Made by a program: the position numbers and the translations under genes
Part shown: piece after piece, positions 57,101 through 64,000 of the stretch
How the letters are laid out: each line of letters starts with the position of its first letter
How positions within the stretch are numbered: position 1 is the first letter of the stretch
The notes under the pieces: model-generated
The model's input: only the letters and a program-made list of their open reading frames with translations
What the model was told of the DNA's origin: nothing
The model's database searches: none
NCBI GenBank assembly: GCA_009777735.1
Contig: WRLF01000001.1
Span: 62,001 to 126,000 of the forward strand
From: Treponema sp.
Lineage (GTDB): Bacteria > Spirochaetota > Spirochaetia > Treponematales > Breznakiellaceae
Direction: 5' to 3'
Length of the DNA: 64,000 nt

Positions 57101-60100
57101 CGGCGGCAAACGGGTTTATTTCCGGTGTGTTTCATTTTTCTCCGAATACGAGCGGCTTGTGGGAAGTGCGGCTTCAAAGTAATGACCACCTGCAGCGCAT
57201 TGCCGCAACCCGTTTCCGTTTTTATGTGAGCGGAGCGGGATGGGTACGCTGGGGCTCTGATGACGTGGACACGATCAGCCTTACCGCCGACCGCCGGAGC
57301 TACACACCGGGTGAAACTGCAAGGATACTGGTGCGATCGCCGCTGGAAAAAGGTATGTATCTTTTGACCCTGGAACGCGAAGGGATCATTTCTCAGCAGA
57401 TCATCGAACTTGACGGTTCTGCCCTGACCATAGACATCCCTGTCCAGGAATCCTATATACCGGTTGTGTACGCCGCATTGTCTTCATACACGGTGCGTTC
57501 AGGCTCTCCGCAAAACACATACTACGAGCCGGATCTGGACAAGCCCAAGGGGATTTTTGGCGTTACGCCGATTTATGTTGATCATACAAGCCGCCATTAC
57601 CAGGTAGAGATTGAAAATTCCAAAGCGGTGTTCCGTCCCGGTGAAGATGCTGAAATAACGATAAAAGTATCACTGAACGGCCGGCCCGCTGCAAATACCG
57701 AAGTGAGTTTCATGGCAGTTGACAGGGGGGTGCTTGATCTCATTAACTACCGAGTACCCGATCCCAATGCATTTTTTTACAGTTCCTGGAATTTCCCGTT
57801 GGGGGTGCGCGGCGCAGACAGCCGTTCGCTTTTGATCGATCCGGTCACTTACACCATTTCCGATCTTCAGGGCGGCGACAGCGAGCTCGCCAGGGGCGCT
57901 GATTCCAAGCTGGACGAGCGCAGCGATTTCCGTCCGACTGCGGTATTCGAACCGTACCTGGTAACGGGCCCCGACGGAACGGTGAAAGTAACATTCCGCC
58001 TGCCCGATTCGCTTACCACTTACCGGTGTACGGCAGTTGCAGTCGGCACACAAAATTTTGGCATCAGGGAGCAGGATTTACGGGTAAGCGCACCGCTTAC
58101 TGCCATTGCCGCATTGCCCCGTAAGCTCCGCTGGCGGGATACCGGCACAGTTTCGCTGATCCTTACGAATCTTGAAAACACCGCTGTAGAAGCACTCGTC
58201 TCCCTTGAAATTGAGGAGACGCTTTCCCTTGAAACAGGGACAGACACCGAAACGGAAAACCAGGACACAGTTCTTGAAGTTGACGGAAATGATTCTCAAA
58301 CTGTCAGGATACTTCCGGGTACATCGGCGGAAGTCCAATTCAAAGTCGCCGCCCTGGGCGTTGGCGAAGCAAGGCTTGTTTTCACCCTCCGTTCGCCCCA
58401 GGTAAATGAGCGTATCGTTAGGACAATTCTTGTCGACAGGCCAATCCTGACCGAAACGGTAACTTCCATTGGCAACCTTGGCGCCGAGGACAGCTTTTTT
58501 GAAGAAGGGATGGTATTACCATCGCTGGTTCCCGAAGGAACAGGCAATGTAACGGTAAGTCTTTCTGCTTCACGGCTTGCCGCACTCAAAGAAGCTGTCC
58601 GTTATCTGCTGGATTATCCCTTCAACTGCATTGAGCAGCGTGTTGCGCGCCTCCTGCCGCTGGCTGCCTTTGGAGAACACATGGACGCGTTCGATATTGC
58701 AAGCCCGTTACGGGGCAGCGGCCCATGGAACCCCCAAAAAATCGTTGAGGATGAACTTGTAGAACTGGCAAGGTTACAGTTGAGCAACGGTTCATTCCCC
58801 TTCTGGCCGGGAGGCTTACGCGGCGATCTGTTTGCCAGCCTGCGGATGGCGCACATTGTCGTATTGGCACGATCCAAAGGCATGGCAATTCCTGCATCGC
58901 TGAATACCAGACAGTTGCTTTCCTGGATTACCGCCGCCGAAAACGACAGGACTTACCAGCATATAATGCAGGACCCATTCATCAAGGGCTATTCATTGTG
59001 GATCAGAGCGATGCACGGTGAGCGGATAGGCTCGGAAATTACCGCTTTTCTCAGACGGGGTGACGAATTGGGCATTTCCGGCTGGGCTTTTGCAGGGCTT
59101 GCCGCGCTGGAATTGGGGCAGAGGGATACGGCAGTATCAGCTGCGGATCGTGTCCGCCGGTTTATCCGGCCGGGAACCCGAAGCCTTGATTTAACCGACA
59201 CATACGAGCGCGGAAACAATTATTGGGGTTATGACTCTGACCGTTACGCCCTTGCATTAATGCTCTTCCATACACTATCTCCGGCAGACGACATGACAAC
59301 ACGCCTTGCAACATCCCTCATCGAACGGCAGCGCCGGGGAGGGAACGCCTCCGGTATATGGAACAATACCGCATCTACATTCTGGGCAGTGCTTGCCTTT
59401 GGCATGGTCGGCGATGCGGAATCAGCCGAATGGAGATCATCCGGTTCCGTCCTTCGCAGTACTGTCAGTCTGGGAGGAGCATCTCTGCTCAATGCCGAAT
59501 TCAGATCCTACGGCGGTGTTCCTGTGTCGTATAACGGCCGTTTTACCGATGCCCCTGTCAGCGAGCTGCCCAGAGATGTCCTGCTGCCCCTGCGGATTGA
59601 ACGTCACGGGCCGGGCAGGCTGTTTTATACGGCAAGCCTCCGGTATGGAATTCCGGTTGAGCTAGCCAGCGCACGGGATGAAGGGCTGGGGGTTTTTGTT
59701 GAGACCTTTGATTCCGAAGGCCGTCCGGTGACGAACGGCAGGCTTCGGCCGGGCAGCACCTACACCCGCCGGATAACTGTTTCCAGTTCCCGCGACCGCA
59801 CTTTTGTTGCGCTTCGTTCGCCTGTTCCATCCGGTGCAGAAATTGTGGATTCCGTTTTTATTACCAGCGCCACTGTACCCCCTGCCGGTGATGAAACAAG
59901 GGAAAGGCAGGACTATTGGGATTATTATGATCCACCGCCCATGCGGTATATTATGGATGACGAAGCCCGTTACCACTGGGACTTTTTCCGTGCCGGCAGG
60001 CAACAAGTTGAATACCGTTTCAGGGCGGTAATGCCCGGTATTTATCCCACGCCGCCCGCTTCCGCAGAGTGCATGTATGAAGAAGAAATTTTTGGAAGAT

Positions 60101-60129
60101 CGGCGGGTGAATTGATCAGGATCGAATAA
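54112..60129 (+). CDS. Bacterial alpha-2-macroglobulin (YfhM-like), thioester-containing lipoprotein
   Basis: 2005 residues. Signal with a lipobox-like GFTTC (Cys23). A string of macroglobulin (MG) beta-sandwich domains (about 100-1450), including the region around VFSQPVVPLARLG, YRPGETVTFRG and VEPYLVTGPDGTVKVTFRLP-like segments, then the alpha/alpha TED domain with the thioester motif YPFNCIEQR (Cys1506, Gln1509) and a C-terminal receptor-like domain. It traps proteases at the cell surface and in other bacteria protects the envelope with PBP1C; no pbpC gene is in the window. Leaderless-type promoter. Confidence 0.9.
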   Translation: MRKIYQCLVIFGFLVILFGFTTCLTGSDKSGSITSFSGSFVERGQPIAELSGYRIAYYEPVPAAAAGTSSETDAVSRGIQETDAPFIMADWGPRDELPQEIKKPSIYVVFSQPVVPLARLGDPIRESSGLFTIDPPLAGTYRWYGSRLLSFEPDAEIIPQHRYTVTVSDRIRSLGGKSLQGTLAFSFETERLSVLDWQLGDGDSWVWDRNVHPEDARQIRMIFSYPVNLAEIAQWIEVRAGGRTWPFTLARLPNVDERSHRPEQGVLLTVNDQLPLNTSVTMVLKEGARSEPGWLGAKEEKSWNYHTLLPFSFESISVQSHSRPRSDSSDSIPIYLSFNQNVEPQNIERFISIEGLPALQQDNVSVYGSRVTINNLPLEYERNYIVRISANVRDLYGRTLGREERVEARVGAASSYMYVHNTGSRMLEAGYPPVIVWETQNPVSLSTGIMTAQNPYERLPVSGLVPVNIGEFPQNSKRYFFENLSPFLNTAGKGSVMLRWQYEARSQWEANRTFSGSEWLTVQVTDIGITTRYAYNTVLVWATRLSDGTAITNADVELLESGEVVINGRTNAQGLAVFNFSNEYLGSRFTDSQNNLWSDTNYGRGFRIRVSTGAGQTLDRAEFIPNNSHNIWRFGVEETASPFLVRDERQLLFLFTDRGLYRPGETVTFRGVDRNISRGQFSTYQGQYRIEVSSGAYQAPVIARLNGNTTANGGSFGTFELPANIDPGEYQIIYTRGTGGGGRETERSVQFTVANFERLRFESSLRFPDLPVFQGDRITASLSASYLAGGGLSGAPFDWHLTREPTGFLPGGTAGAWGNWYFGPENTDGRSFLGQGSGTLSHDGTAEITNVTRSDGIEGAVYRYRLEASVQDAARQEIASSGSVLVHPASFYIAARIDSGTLRNAAQNSSASGAAAFTTSDPSAYFLSAGRPATLRWALVAPDGEAPNSGTPENVTIQLVRHEWKQASQQGVGGRINLVWERVEEIVEERIVRNISPAANGFISGVFHFSPNTSGLWEVRLQSNDHLQRIAATRFRFYVSGAGWVRWGSDDVDTISLTADRRSYTPGETARILVRSPLEKGMYLLTLEREGIISQQIIELDGSALTIDIPVQESYIPVVYAALSSYTVRSGSPQNTYYEPDLDKPKGIFGVTPIYVDHTSRHYQVEIENSKAVFRPGEDAEITIKVSLNGRPAANTEVSFMAVDRGVLDLINYRVPDPNAFFYSSWNFPLGVRGADSRSLLIDPVTYTISDLQGGDSELARGADSKLDERSDFRPTAVFEPYLVTGPDGTVKVTFRLPDSLTTYRCTAVAVGTQNFGIREQDLRVSAPLTAIAALPRKLRWRDTGTVSLILTNLENTAVEALVSLEIEETLSLETGTDTETENQDTVLEVDGNDSQTVRILPGTSAEVQFKVAALGVGEARLVFTLRSPQVNERIVRTILVDRPILTETVTSIGNLGAEDSFFEEGMVLPSLVPEGTGNVTVSLSASRLAALKEAVRYLLDYPFNCIEQRVARLLPLAAFGEHMDAFDIASPLRGSGPWNPQKIVEDELVELARLQLSNGSFPFWPGGLRGDLFASLRMAHIVVLARSKGMAIPASLNTRQLLSWITAAENDRTYQHIMQDPFIKGYSLWIRAMHGERIGSEITAFLRRGDELGISGWAFAGLAALELGQRDTAVSAADRVRRFIRPGTRSLDLTDTYERGNNYWGYDSDRYALALMLFHTLSPADDMTTRLATSLIERQRRGGNASGIWNNTASTFWAVLAFGMVGDAESAEWRSSGSVLRSTVSLGGASLLNAEFRSYGGVPVSYNGRFTDAPVSELPRDVLLPLRIERHGPGRLFYTASLRYGIPVELASARDEGLGVFVETFDSEGRPVTNGRLRPGSTYTRRITVSSSRDRTFVALRSPVPSGAEIVDSVFITSATVPPAGDETRERQDYWDYYDPPPMRYIMDDEARYHWDFFRAGRQQVEYRFRAVMPGIYPTPPASAECMYEEEIFGRSAGELIRIE

Positions 60130-60140
60130 AACCTGGTTTA

Positions 60141-60767
60141 TCACACCCTATGCACACAAGCCAGGACCCGCCCGGCAATTCTGATGTCCTCTATCTCGAG
60201 CCCGGAAAAGCGGCGGGGTTCATAGGCTTTGTTGGCGCTAATGAGGATAATGGTCTGATTTTTAATATTAAAATCTACCCTTTTGACCATAAGGTTATTG
60301 CCTACGGAAATTACATAAATCCCGTTCCCTTCTTTTAGGTTGGGGTGGAAAATGGCTATATCGCCATCATTAATGTGTTCGTCAATCATGCTGTCCCCTG
60401 CCACATAAACGGCTTGTAACCTATCCGATCTATAGGGAGCAATGAGGGAGCGGGGAACCTGAAATGTGCGTTTTTCGATGTAGCTATCCACTTCTTTACC
60501 CTGTCCTGCGGCAGCTTCCTGATCCAGTAATTCAATCAATACCGTGTCGGGGTCATAGCCGGAACTGCCTATGCCTGTTAAAAACCAGTGTAAATTGACA
60601 TTGTATGTTTGCCGCAGGGCTTCCATGACTTCACGAGAGGGCTTTAACATTCCGGTTGATATTTGGTAGCCCATTGCTTTAGAAAGCCCCAAGCTTTCGG
60701 CAAAATCCTTTTTGGACAGGCCGCTTCCTTGCTGGATAATATTATAGCGATCTGCTTCACTTGCCAT
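60141..60767 (-). CDS. LexA/CI-like repressor with S24 autoprotease domain
   Basis: 208 residues. N-terminal XRE-type helix-turn-helix (about 5-65; KDFAESLGLSKAMGYQISTG and the LHWFLTGIG of phage repressors), then peptidase S24 with Ser126 in VAGDSMID and Lys162 in NLMVKRVDF. A probable cleavage site is Ala87-Gly88 in EAAAGQG. RecA-stimulated self-cleavage would derepress the divergent operon. It is phage-repressor-like, not the canonical winged-helix LexA. GGAGG precedes ATG 60767. No phage genes are nearby. Confidence 0.88.
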   Translation of the reverse strand: MASEADRYNIIQQGSGLSKKDFAESLGLSKAMGYQISTGMLKPSREVMEALRQTYNVNLHWFLTGIGSSGYDPDTVLIELLDQEAAAGQGKEVDSYIEKRTFQVPRSLIAPYRSDRLQAVYVAGDSMIDEHINDGDIAIFHPNLKEGNGIYVISVGNNLMVKRVDFNIKNQTIILISANKAYEPRRFSGLEIEDIRIAGRVLACVHRV

Positions 60768-60786
60768 TGACAGCCTCCGATAATTG

Positions 60787-60843
60787 GTATAGAATAACTA
60801 CACTGCATAGATTATATGCTATACTGAATAATTTGTAAAGAGG
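60787..60843. promoter_or_regulatory. Divergent promoters and overlapping inverted repeats
   Basis: Minus strand: TTTACA (60840-60835), 17-bp spacer, TATAAT (60817-60812) drives the repressor. Plus strand: ACTACA (60797-60802), 17-bp spacer, TATACT (60820-60825) drives DUF72-imuB-dnaE. GCATA (60805-60809) and TATGC (60815-60819) form a perfect dyad covering the repressor -10; GTATAG (60787-60792) and CTATAC (60819-60824) form an outer dyad. Both fit repressor operators. Confidence 0.55.
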
Positions 60844-60847
60844 CTTT

Positions 60848-61636
60848 ATGGCAGATATTCAAATCGGTACAAGCGGGTATTCCTACCATGAATGGGTGGG
60901 GATTGTGTACCCGGAAGGGACTAAATCTAAAGATTATTTAACCTGTTATGCGGGGCTTTTCCCTACCGTTGAGCTTAATTTTTCCTATTATTCCATGCCT
61001 AAAGCCGAAAATTTGGCTAAAATGTTGGTTGATGGCGGAGAAAACCTTACTTTTGCCATAAAAGCCCATAAAACCCTGACCCATGAAATTAACCCTTCTC
61101 TTTGGGAAAGCGAGGCAAAAACCTATTTGACGGCTATTGAACCTATGCTAAATGCAGGGCGGCTGGAGGCGGTTTTATTCCAGTATCCTTATTCTTTCCG
61201 GTATACAGATGATAACAGACGGTACCTGGATAAGTTATTGAAGTTTTTCAACGGGGTTCCGGTGGCTGTGGAATTCAGAAAATCCGACTGGTACAGCGGA
61301 AAGGTTATTGACGGCATGAAAAGCCGAAATGTACCGCTGGTTTCTTTGGATATGCCGGAACTGCCGAAACTGCCCCCTTTGATGGAATTGGTTACGGCTT
61401 CGGTCGCGTATGTCCGTTTACATGGTCGGAATAAAGAAGCATGGTGGGGTAACGATGACCATGCCCGGTATGACTATTTATATACTGACAGTGAAGTTGA
61501 GGCGTGGGCTGACAGAATTAAGCGAATTGCAGAACAGGCAAAAAGAGTTTTGGTGTATTTTAACAATCACCCTTTTGGGAAAGCGGTAAGAAATGCACAG
61601 ACACTGGAAAAACTATTAAAGAAAATGGGCTTATGA
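60848..61636 (+). CDS. DUF72 (YecE-like) TIM-barrel protein
   Basis: 262 residues, near the family's usual length. DUF72 motifs: N-terminal IQIGTSGYSYHEWVGIVYPE, then YAGLFPTVELNFSYYSMP, FAIKAHKTLTHEI and the C-terminal VYFNNHPFGKAVRNAQTLEK. The family has known structures but no established reaction. It starts a repressor-controlled operon with an ImuB-like and a DnaE protein, overlapping the next gene by 4 nt, so a DNA-damage role is inferred. AAAGAGG lies before the ATG. Confidence 0.9.
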   Translation: MADIQIGTSGYSYHEWVGIVYPEGTKSKDYLTCYAGLFPTVELNFSYYSMPKAENLAKMLVDGGENLTFAIKAHKTLTHEINPSLWESEAKTYLTAIEPMLNAGRLEAVLFQYPYSFRYTDDNRRYLDKLLKFFNGVPVAVEFRKSDWYSGKVIDGMKSRNVPLVSLDMPELPKLPPLMELVTASVAYVRLHGRNKEAWWGNDDHARYDYLYTDSEVEAWADRIKRIAEQAKRVLVYFNNHPFGKAVRNAQTLEKLLKKMGL

Positions 61637-62850
61637 GGGACAGGGCGGTATGCCATCTTAACATTATTGGATTCAAGGCGGCGGTGGCGGCGGCTAAAGA
61701 CAAGAGCCTGCGAGGGCAGCCTTATGTCATTGCAGGAGCAATCGGGGGGCGAAGTCTCGCTCTGGACTGTTCACCGGAAGCAATAAGACAGGGGATTACT
61801 CCGGGCATGGCTTTAGCGGCTGCGGAACGGCGGGTAAAGGATTTGACGGTACTCCCCCCTGACATTCCGGCTTATGGAATGATAAACCGCGAAATTGAAC
61901 GAGTAGCGGCTCGGTATGCTCCGGTTTGGGAAAATGACCATACAGGAAATCTGTATCTTGATATTACCGGGACTACAACAATATTCGGTACTCCTGCCGA
62001 CTGTTCAAGCCGGATTTTAAGAGATATCAGGGAACAAACAGAAATATTTCCGGCGGTTGCGGTTGCGACTAACAAATTGGTGTCCAAGGTTGCTACACGG
62101 ACTATACGCCCTGCAGGTTTAATACAAGTTCAGGCCGGAACGGAAGCAGAATTTTTAAGCCATCAGGATATTCGATTATTACCGGGTATGGGTGCGAAAC
62201 TGCTGAAAACAGCGGCGATTGTTGGGATTCGGGAAATTGGGGAAGTTGCCCGGCTTACAGATAGTGAAGCCATAGCATTATTCGGTAAAAAAGGGTCAAT
62301 GATTAAGAGCATGGCTTTAGGGATTGACGGCTCTATTGTTGAAGATATTAGCGGGAATAGGCGTATTTGCCAACAGGCAGACTTCGGGGAAAATACAATA
62401 GAAAAAACGGCAATAATGGGAGCAATAGAAGCCCTTGCAGAGCATGGGGGCTTTTTAATGCGGCGTGACAAACTGGGAGCGGCAATTATTAAACTACTGG
62501 TTGTATATGCTGACGGAATGAAAGTTGAAGGGCAGGATAAACCCCGGCGATCTTGTATCCTTGACCGGGAAATATCGGCGGCGGCAGAGAAAATTTACCG
62601 TAAAATAGCTGTGCGAAGAATACAGATACGGAGTATTGGATTATCCCTTGAAGGGCTAATGCGTCTTGGTTTTGAACCGGATTTATTTGAACCGGAAACG
62701 GAAATCGCAAACCGGAAATTGCAGGAAGCAATAGATAAAATACAAAATCGTTACGGTGCAGGCAAGATAACAAGAGGGCCGGTATTGGCAGCAAAAAAAA
62801 TGAGGAATGATGGGGGCGTACTGATTACGGGGGCTTCTTTTGTACATTAG
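61633..62850 (+). CDS. ImuB-like, catalytically degenerate Y-family polymerase
   Basis: 405 residues; ATG overlaps the DUF72 stop. Y-family layout: palm/fingers (VCHLNIIGFKAAVAA), LYLDITGTTTIFGT, HhH thumb region (IRLLPGMGAKLLK) and a little-finger domain. The usual first catalytic Asp is Asn10, and the DE pair aligns with Gly105-Asn106, so nucleotidyl transfer is unlikely. This is the ImuB condition: a scaffold that links DnaE2 to the clamp. It lacks the longer C-terminus of many ImuB proteins (about 500 residues). The dnaE gene follows. Confidence 0.8.
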   Translation: MRDRAVCHLNIIGFKAAVAAAKDKSLRGQPYVIAGAIGGRSLALDCSPEAIRQGITPGMALAAAERRVKDLTVLPPDIPAYGMINREIERVAARYAPVWENDHTGNLYLDITGTTTIFGTPADCSSRILRDIREQTEIFPAVAVATNKLVSKVATRTIRPAGLIQVQAGTEAEFLSHQDIRLLPGMGAKLLKTAAIVGIREIGEVARLTDSEAIALFGKKGSMIKSMALGIDGSIVEDISGNRRICQQADFGENTIEKTAIMGAIEALAEHGGFLMRRDKLGAAIIKLLVVYADGMKVEGQDKPRRSCILDREISAAAEKIYRKIAVRRIQIRSIGLSLEGLMRLGFEPDLFEPETEIANRKLQEAIDKIQNRYGAGKITRGPVLAAKKMRNDGGVLITGASFVH

Positions 62851-64000
62851 GCTTGGTCTTGTATCGGGGTACTCATTTCTATATGGGGTGCATAAGCCGG
62901 GGGAAATACTAAACCGTGCTGCTTCTCTTGGGATTAAGGTAGTTTCCTTCTGTGATTTGAACAGCCTGTATGGTGTGCATACGGTTCTTGAAGAAGCGAA
63001 AGAAAGGGATATAAGACCGATTATTGGTGCGGCTTTAACTATAGGTAAAAATACCAATCCGGCGGTTTATTGTTTCGTGGAAAACCGGGCGGGGTTTAGA
63101 CGGCTTTGCGAACTGCTGACTTTAAGGAACAAGGATAAAGAAAATTTTAATCCGATTTTGCCGTTATGCGAGCAATCAGCGGGACTTGTTTTAGCTTCTA
63201 CCGACGATAAAGTTTTGGAAAATCTTAAAGGGCGGGTAAAGCGGCTTTTTGCGGCGATAACTCCTTCTGATATTAGAGCCGCACCTTCCGGCCGCAGGCT
63301 GAATATTCCGCTTGCTTTTCTGGATGATTCCTTATTTTTGGAAGCCGGGGATTTTGCCGTTCATCGGGTGTTACGTGCAATAAGCCTTTTGAAAACAGTT
63401 GGCAATTTAAGTGAAGGCGATACTGCCGATAAAGAAAGATATTTACGTTCATCGGGTGATTTACACCGCCGTCTTGTATCATGGCCGGAAGCGGTCAGGG
63501 GGACAGAAGAAATTGCCGCTATTTGCACTTTTAATGAAATTTTTAATAAATGGATATTCCCGGCTTATGCGACCGGGGGGCTGCCGGTCATTGATGAATT
63601 GCGGCATAGGGTGTATGAGGGGAATGCTGTTCGTTACGGCGAACTGGCAGACAGGGAAATCGGACGGATTGAATATGAACTTGGTGTGATAGAGGAAAAA
63701 GGATTTGCAGAGTATTTTCTGTTAATTGACGATATTGTCAAAATGTCTAAGGCTTCCAAAGGAAGCACTACCTGCGGGCGGGGTTCCGGCGCGGCTTCTA
63801 TTGTTTCGTATGGTTTGGGTATTACCAATGTTGATCCCTTGCGGCATGAATTGTATTTTGAACGGTTTCTTAATCCTTCACGCTCTGATCCGCCTGATAT
63901 TGATATAGATTTTGCATGGGACGAAAGAGACGATTTAATCCAGGCGGTTATTGATAAGTTTGGAGCTGAATATTGCGGCAGGGTGGCTAATCACAATATG
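62840..64000 (+). CDS. DNA polymerase III alpha-type protein, DnaE2/ImuC-like (3' end outside window)
   Basis: 387 codons from TTG 62840 (GGGGG 6 nt upstream; overlaps the imuB-like gene by 11 nt) to the window edge. N-terminal PHP domain: residues 4-16 have LGLVSGYSFLYG where active PHP domains have LHxHSxYSxLxG, and FCDLNSLYG replaces the TDHxxLxG block, so metal ligands are lost. The polymerase core is intact: GRGSGAASIVSYGLGIT and PPDIDIDF (Asp353, Asp355). It is probably an error-prone translesion polymerase paired with the ImuB-like protein. Confidence 0.88.
   Translation, partial: MYIRLGLVSGYSFLYGVHKPGEILNRAASLGIKVVSFCDLNSLYGVHTVLEEAKERDIRPIIGAALTIGKNTNPAVYCFVENRAGFRRLCELLTLRNKDKENFNPILPLCEQSAGLVLASTDDKVLENLKGRVKRLFAAITPSDIRAAPSGRRLNIPLAFLDDSLFLEAGDFAVHRVLRAISLLKTVGNLSEGDTADKERYLRSSGDLHRRLVSWPEAVRGTEEIAAICTFNEIFNKWIFPAYATGGLPVIDELRHRVYEGNAVRYGELADREIGRIEYELGVIEEKGFAEYFLLIDDIVKMSKASKGSTTCGRGSGAASIVSYGLGITNVDPLRHELYFERFLNPSRSDPPDIDIDFAWDERDDLIQAVIDKFGAEYCGRVANHNM

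Noticed and set aside
60141-60767. The S24 repressor as evidence for a prophage
   Set aside because: No integrase, capsid, tail, lysis or replication genes lie near; the divergent operon is repair-related.
61633-62850. Annotation as DNA polymerase IV (DinB)
   Set aside because: The catalytic acidic residues are not found at their expected positions, so activity is unlikely.

Overview
The window reads as chromosome from a spirochaete, most likely a Treponema relative. This is inferred from gene content, not from a database search. The pointers are many lipoproteins with relaxed lipoboxes, a large double-Cache chemoreceptor, several HD-GYP proteins, bacterial GlnRS, bactofilin beside an M23 peptidase, BspA-like leucine-rich repeats, beta-barrel remnants and moderate GC. 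No rRNA, tRNA, CRISPR array, transposase or phage structural gene was seen.

Layout. 1-1.6 kb: two TPR/coiled-coil envelope proteins, the first running off the left edge. 1.7-6.2 kb: phosphoesterase, RelB-like/PIN toxin-antitoxin pair, chemoreceptor plus receiver, XRE regulator. 6.3-10.7 kb: NAD-dependent epimerase, a broken outer-membrane barrel beside a small zinc-ribbon gene, lipoproteins and a large M30-type metalloprotease with Ig-like repeats. 10.8-20.7 kb: ParB-like/PdxY/M28 operon; then on the minus strand NifS-NifU-GMP synthetase ATPase subunit-lipoprotein, and Ddl-HD-GYP. 20.8-29.4 kb: MalK-type ATPase, DEAD-box helicase, M23 peptidase-bactofilin-YaaR-RicT, a leucine-rich lipoprotein, and GuaB. 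29.4-34.8 kb (minus): META lipoprotein, GyrA, GlnRS, unknown protein. 34.9-42.7 kb (plus): lipid kinase, hybrid histidine kinase, two receiver-HD-GYP proteins, an Hpt protein and an MscS channel, a packed signalling operon probably ending in c-di-GMP breakdown. 42.7-50.7 kb: YfhO, DnaJ, DnaK, GrpE, a binding lipoprotein and Hsp20 with a sigma-54-type promoter. 50.9-60.1 kb: beta-mannosidase, lipoprotein, giant alpha-2-macroglobulin. 60.1-64 kb: a probable SOS mutagenesis cassette.

Most interesting system: a divergent S24 (LexA/CI-like) repressor faces a translationally coupled operon of DUF72 protein, a Y-family polymerase-like protein that has lost its catalytic carboxylates (ImuB-like), and a DnaE-type polymerase cut by the right edge, whose PHP metal site looks degenerate but whose polymerase aspartates are intact. 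This resembles the ImuA-ImuB-DnaE2 mutasome with DUF72 in the place of ImuA. The intergenic region carries a strong repressor promoter overlapped by inverted repeats.

A second pattern: about nine genes or operon heads (epimerase, ParB-like, ddl, M23, guaB, gyrA, the gene at 34807, lipid kinase, alpha-2-macroglobulin) have a -10-like box so placed that transcription would begin at, or within about 3 nt of, the ATG, with no Shine-Dalgarno, while operon-internal genes carry good GGAGG-type sites. This suggests widespread leaderless translation.
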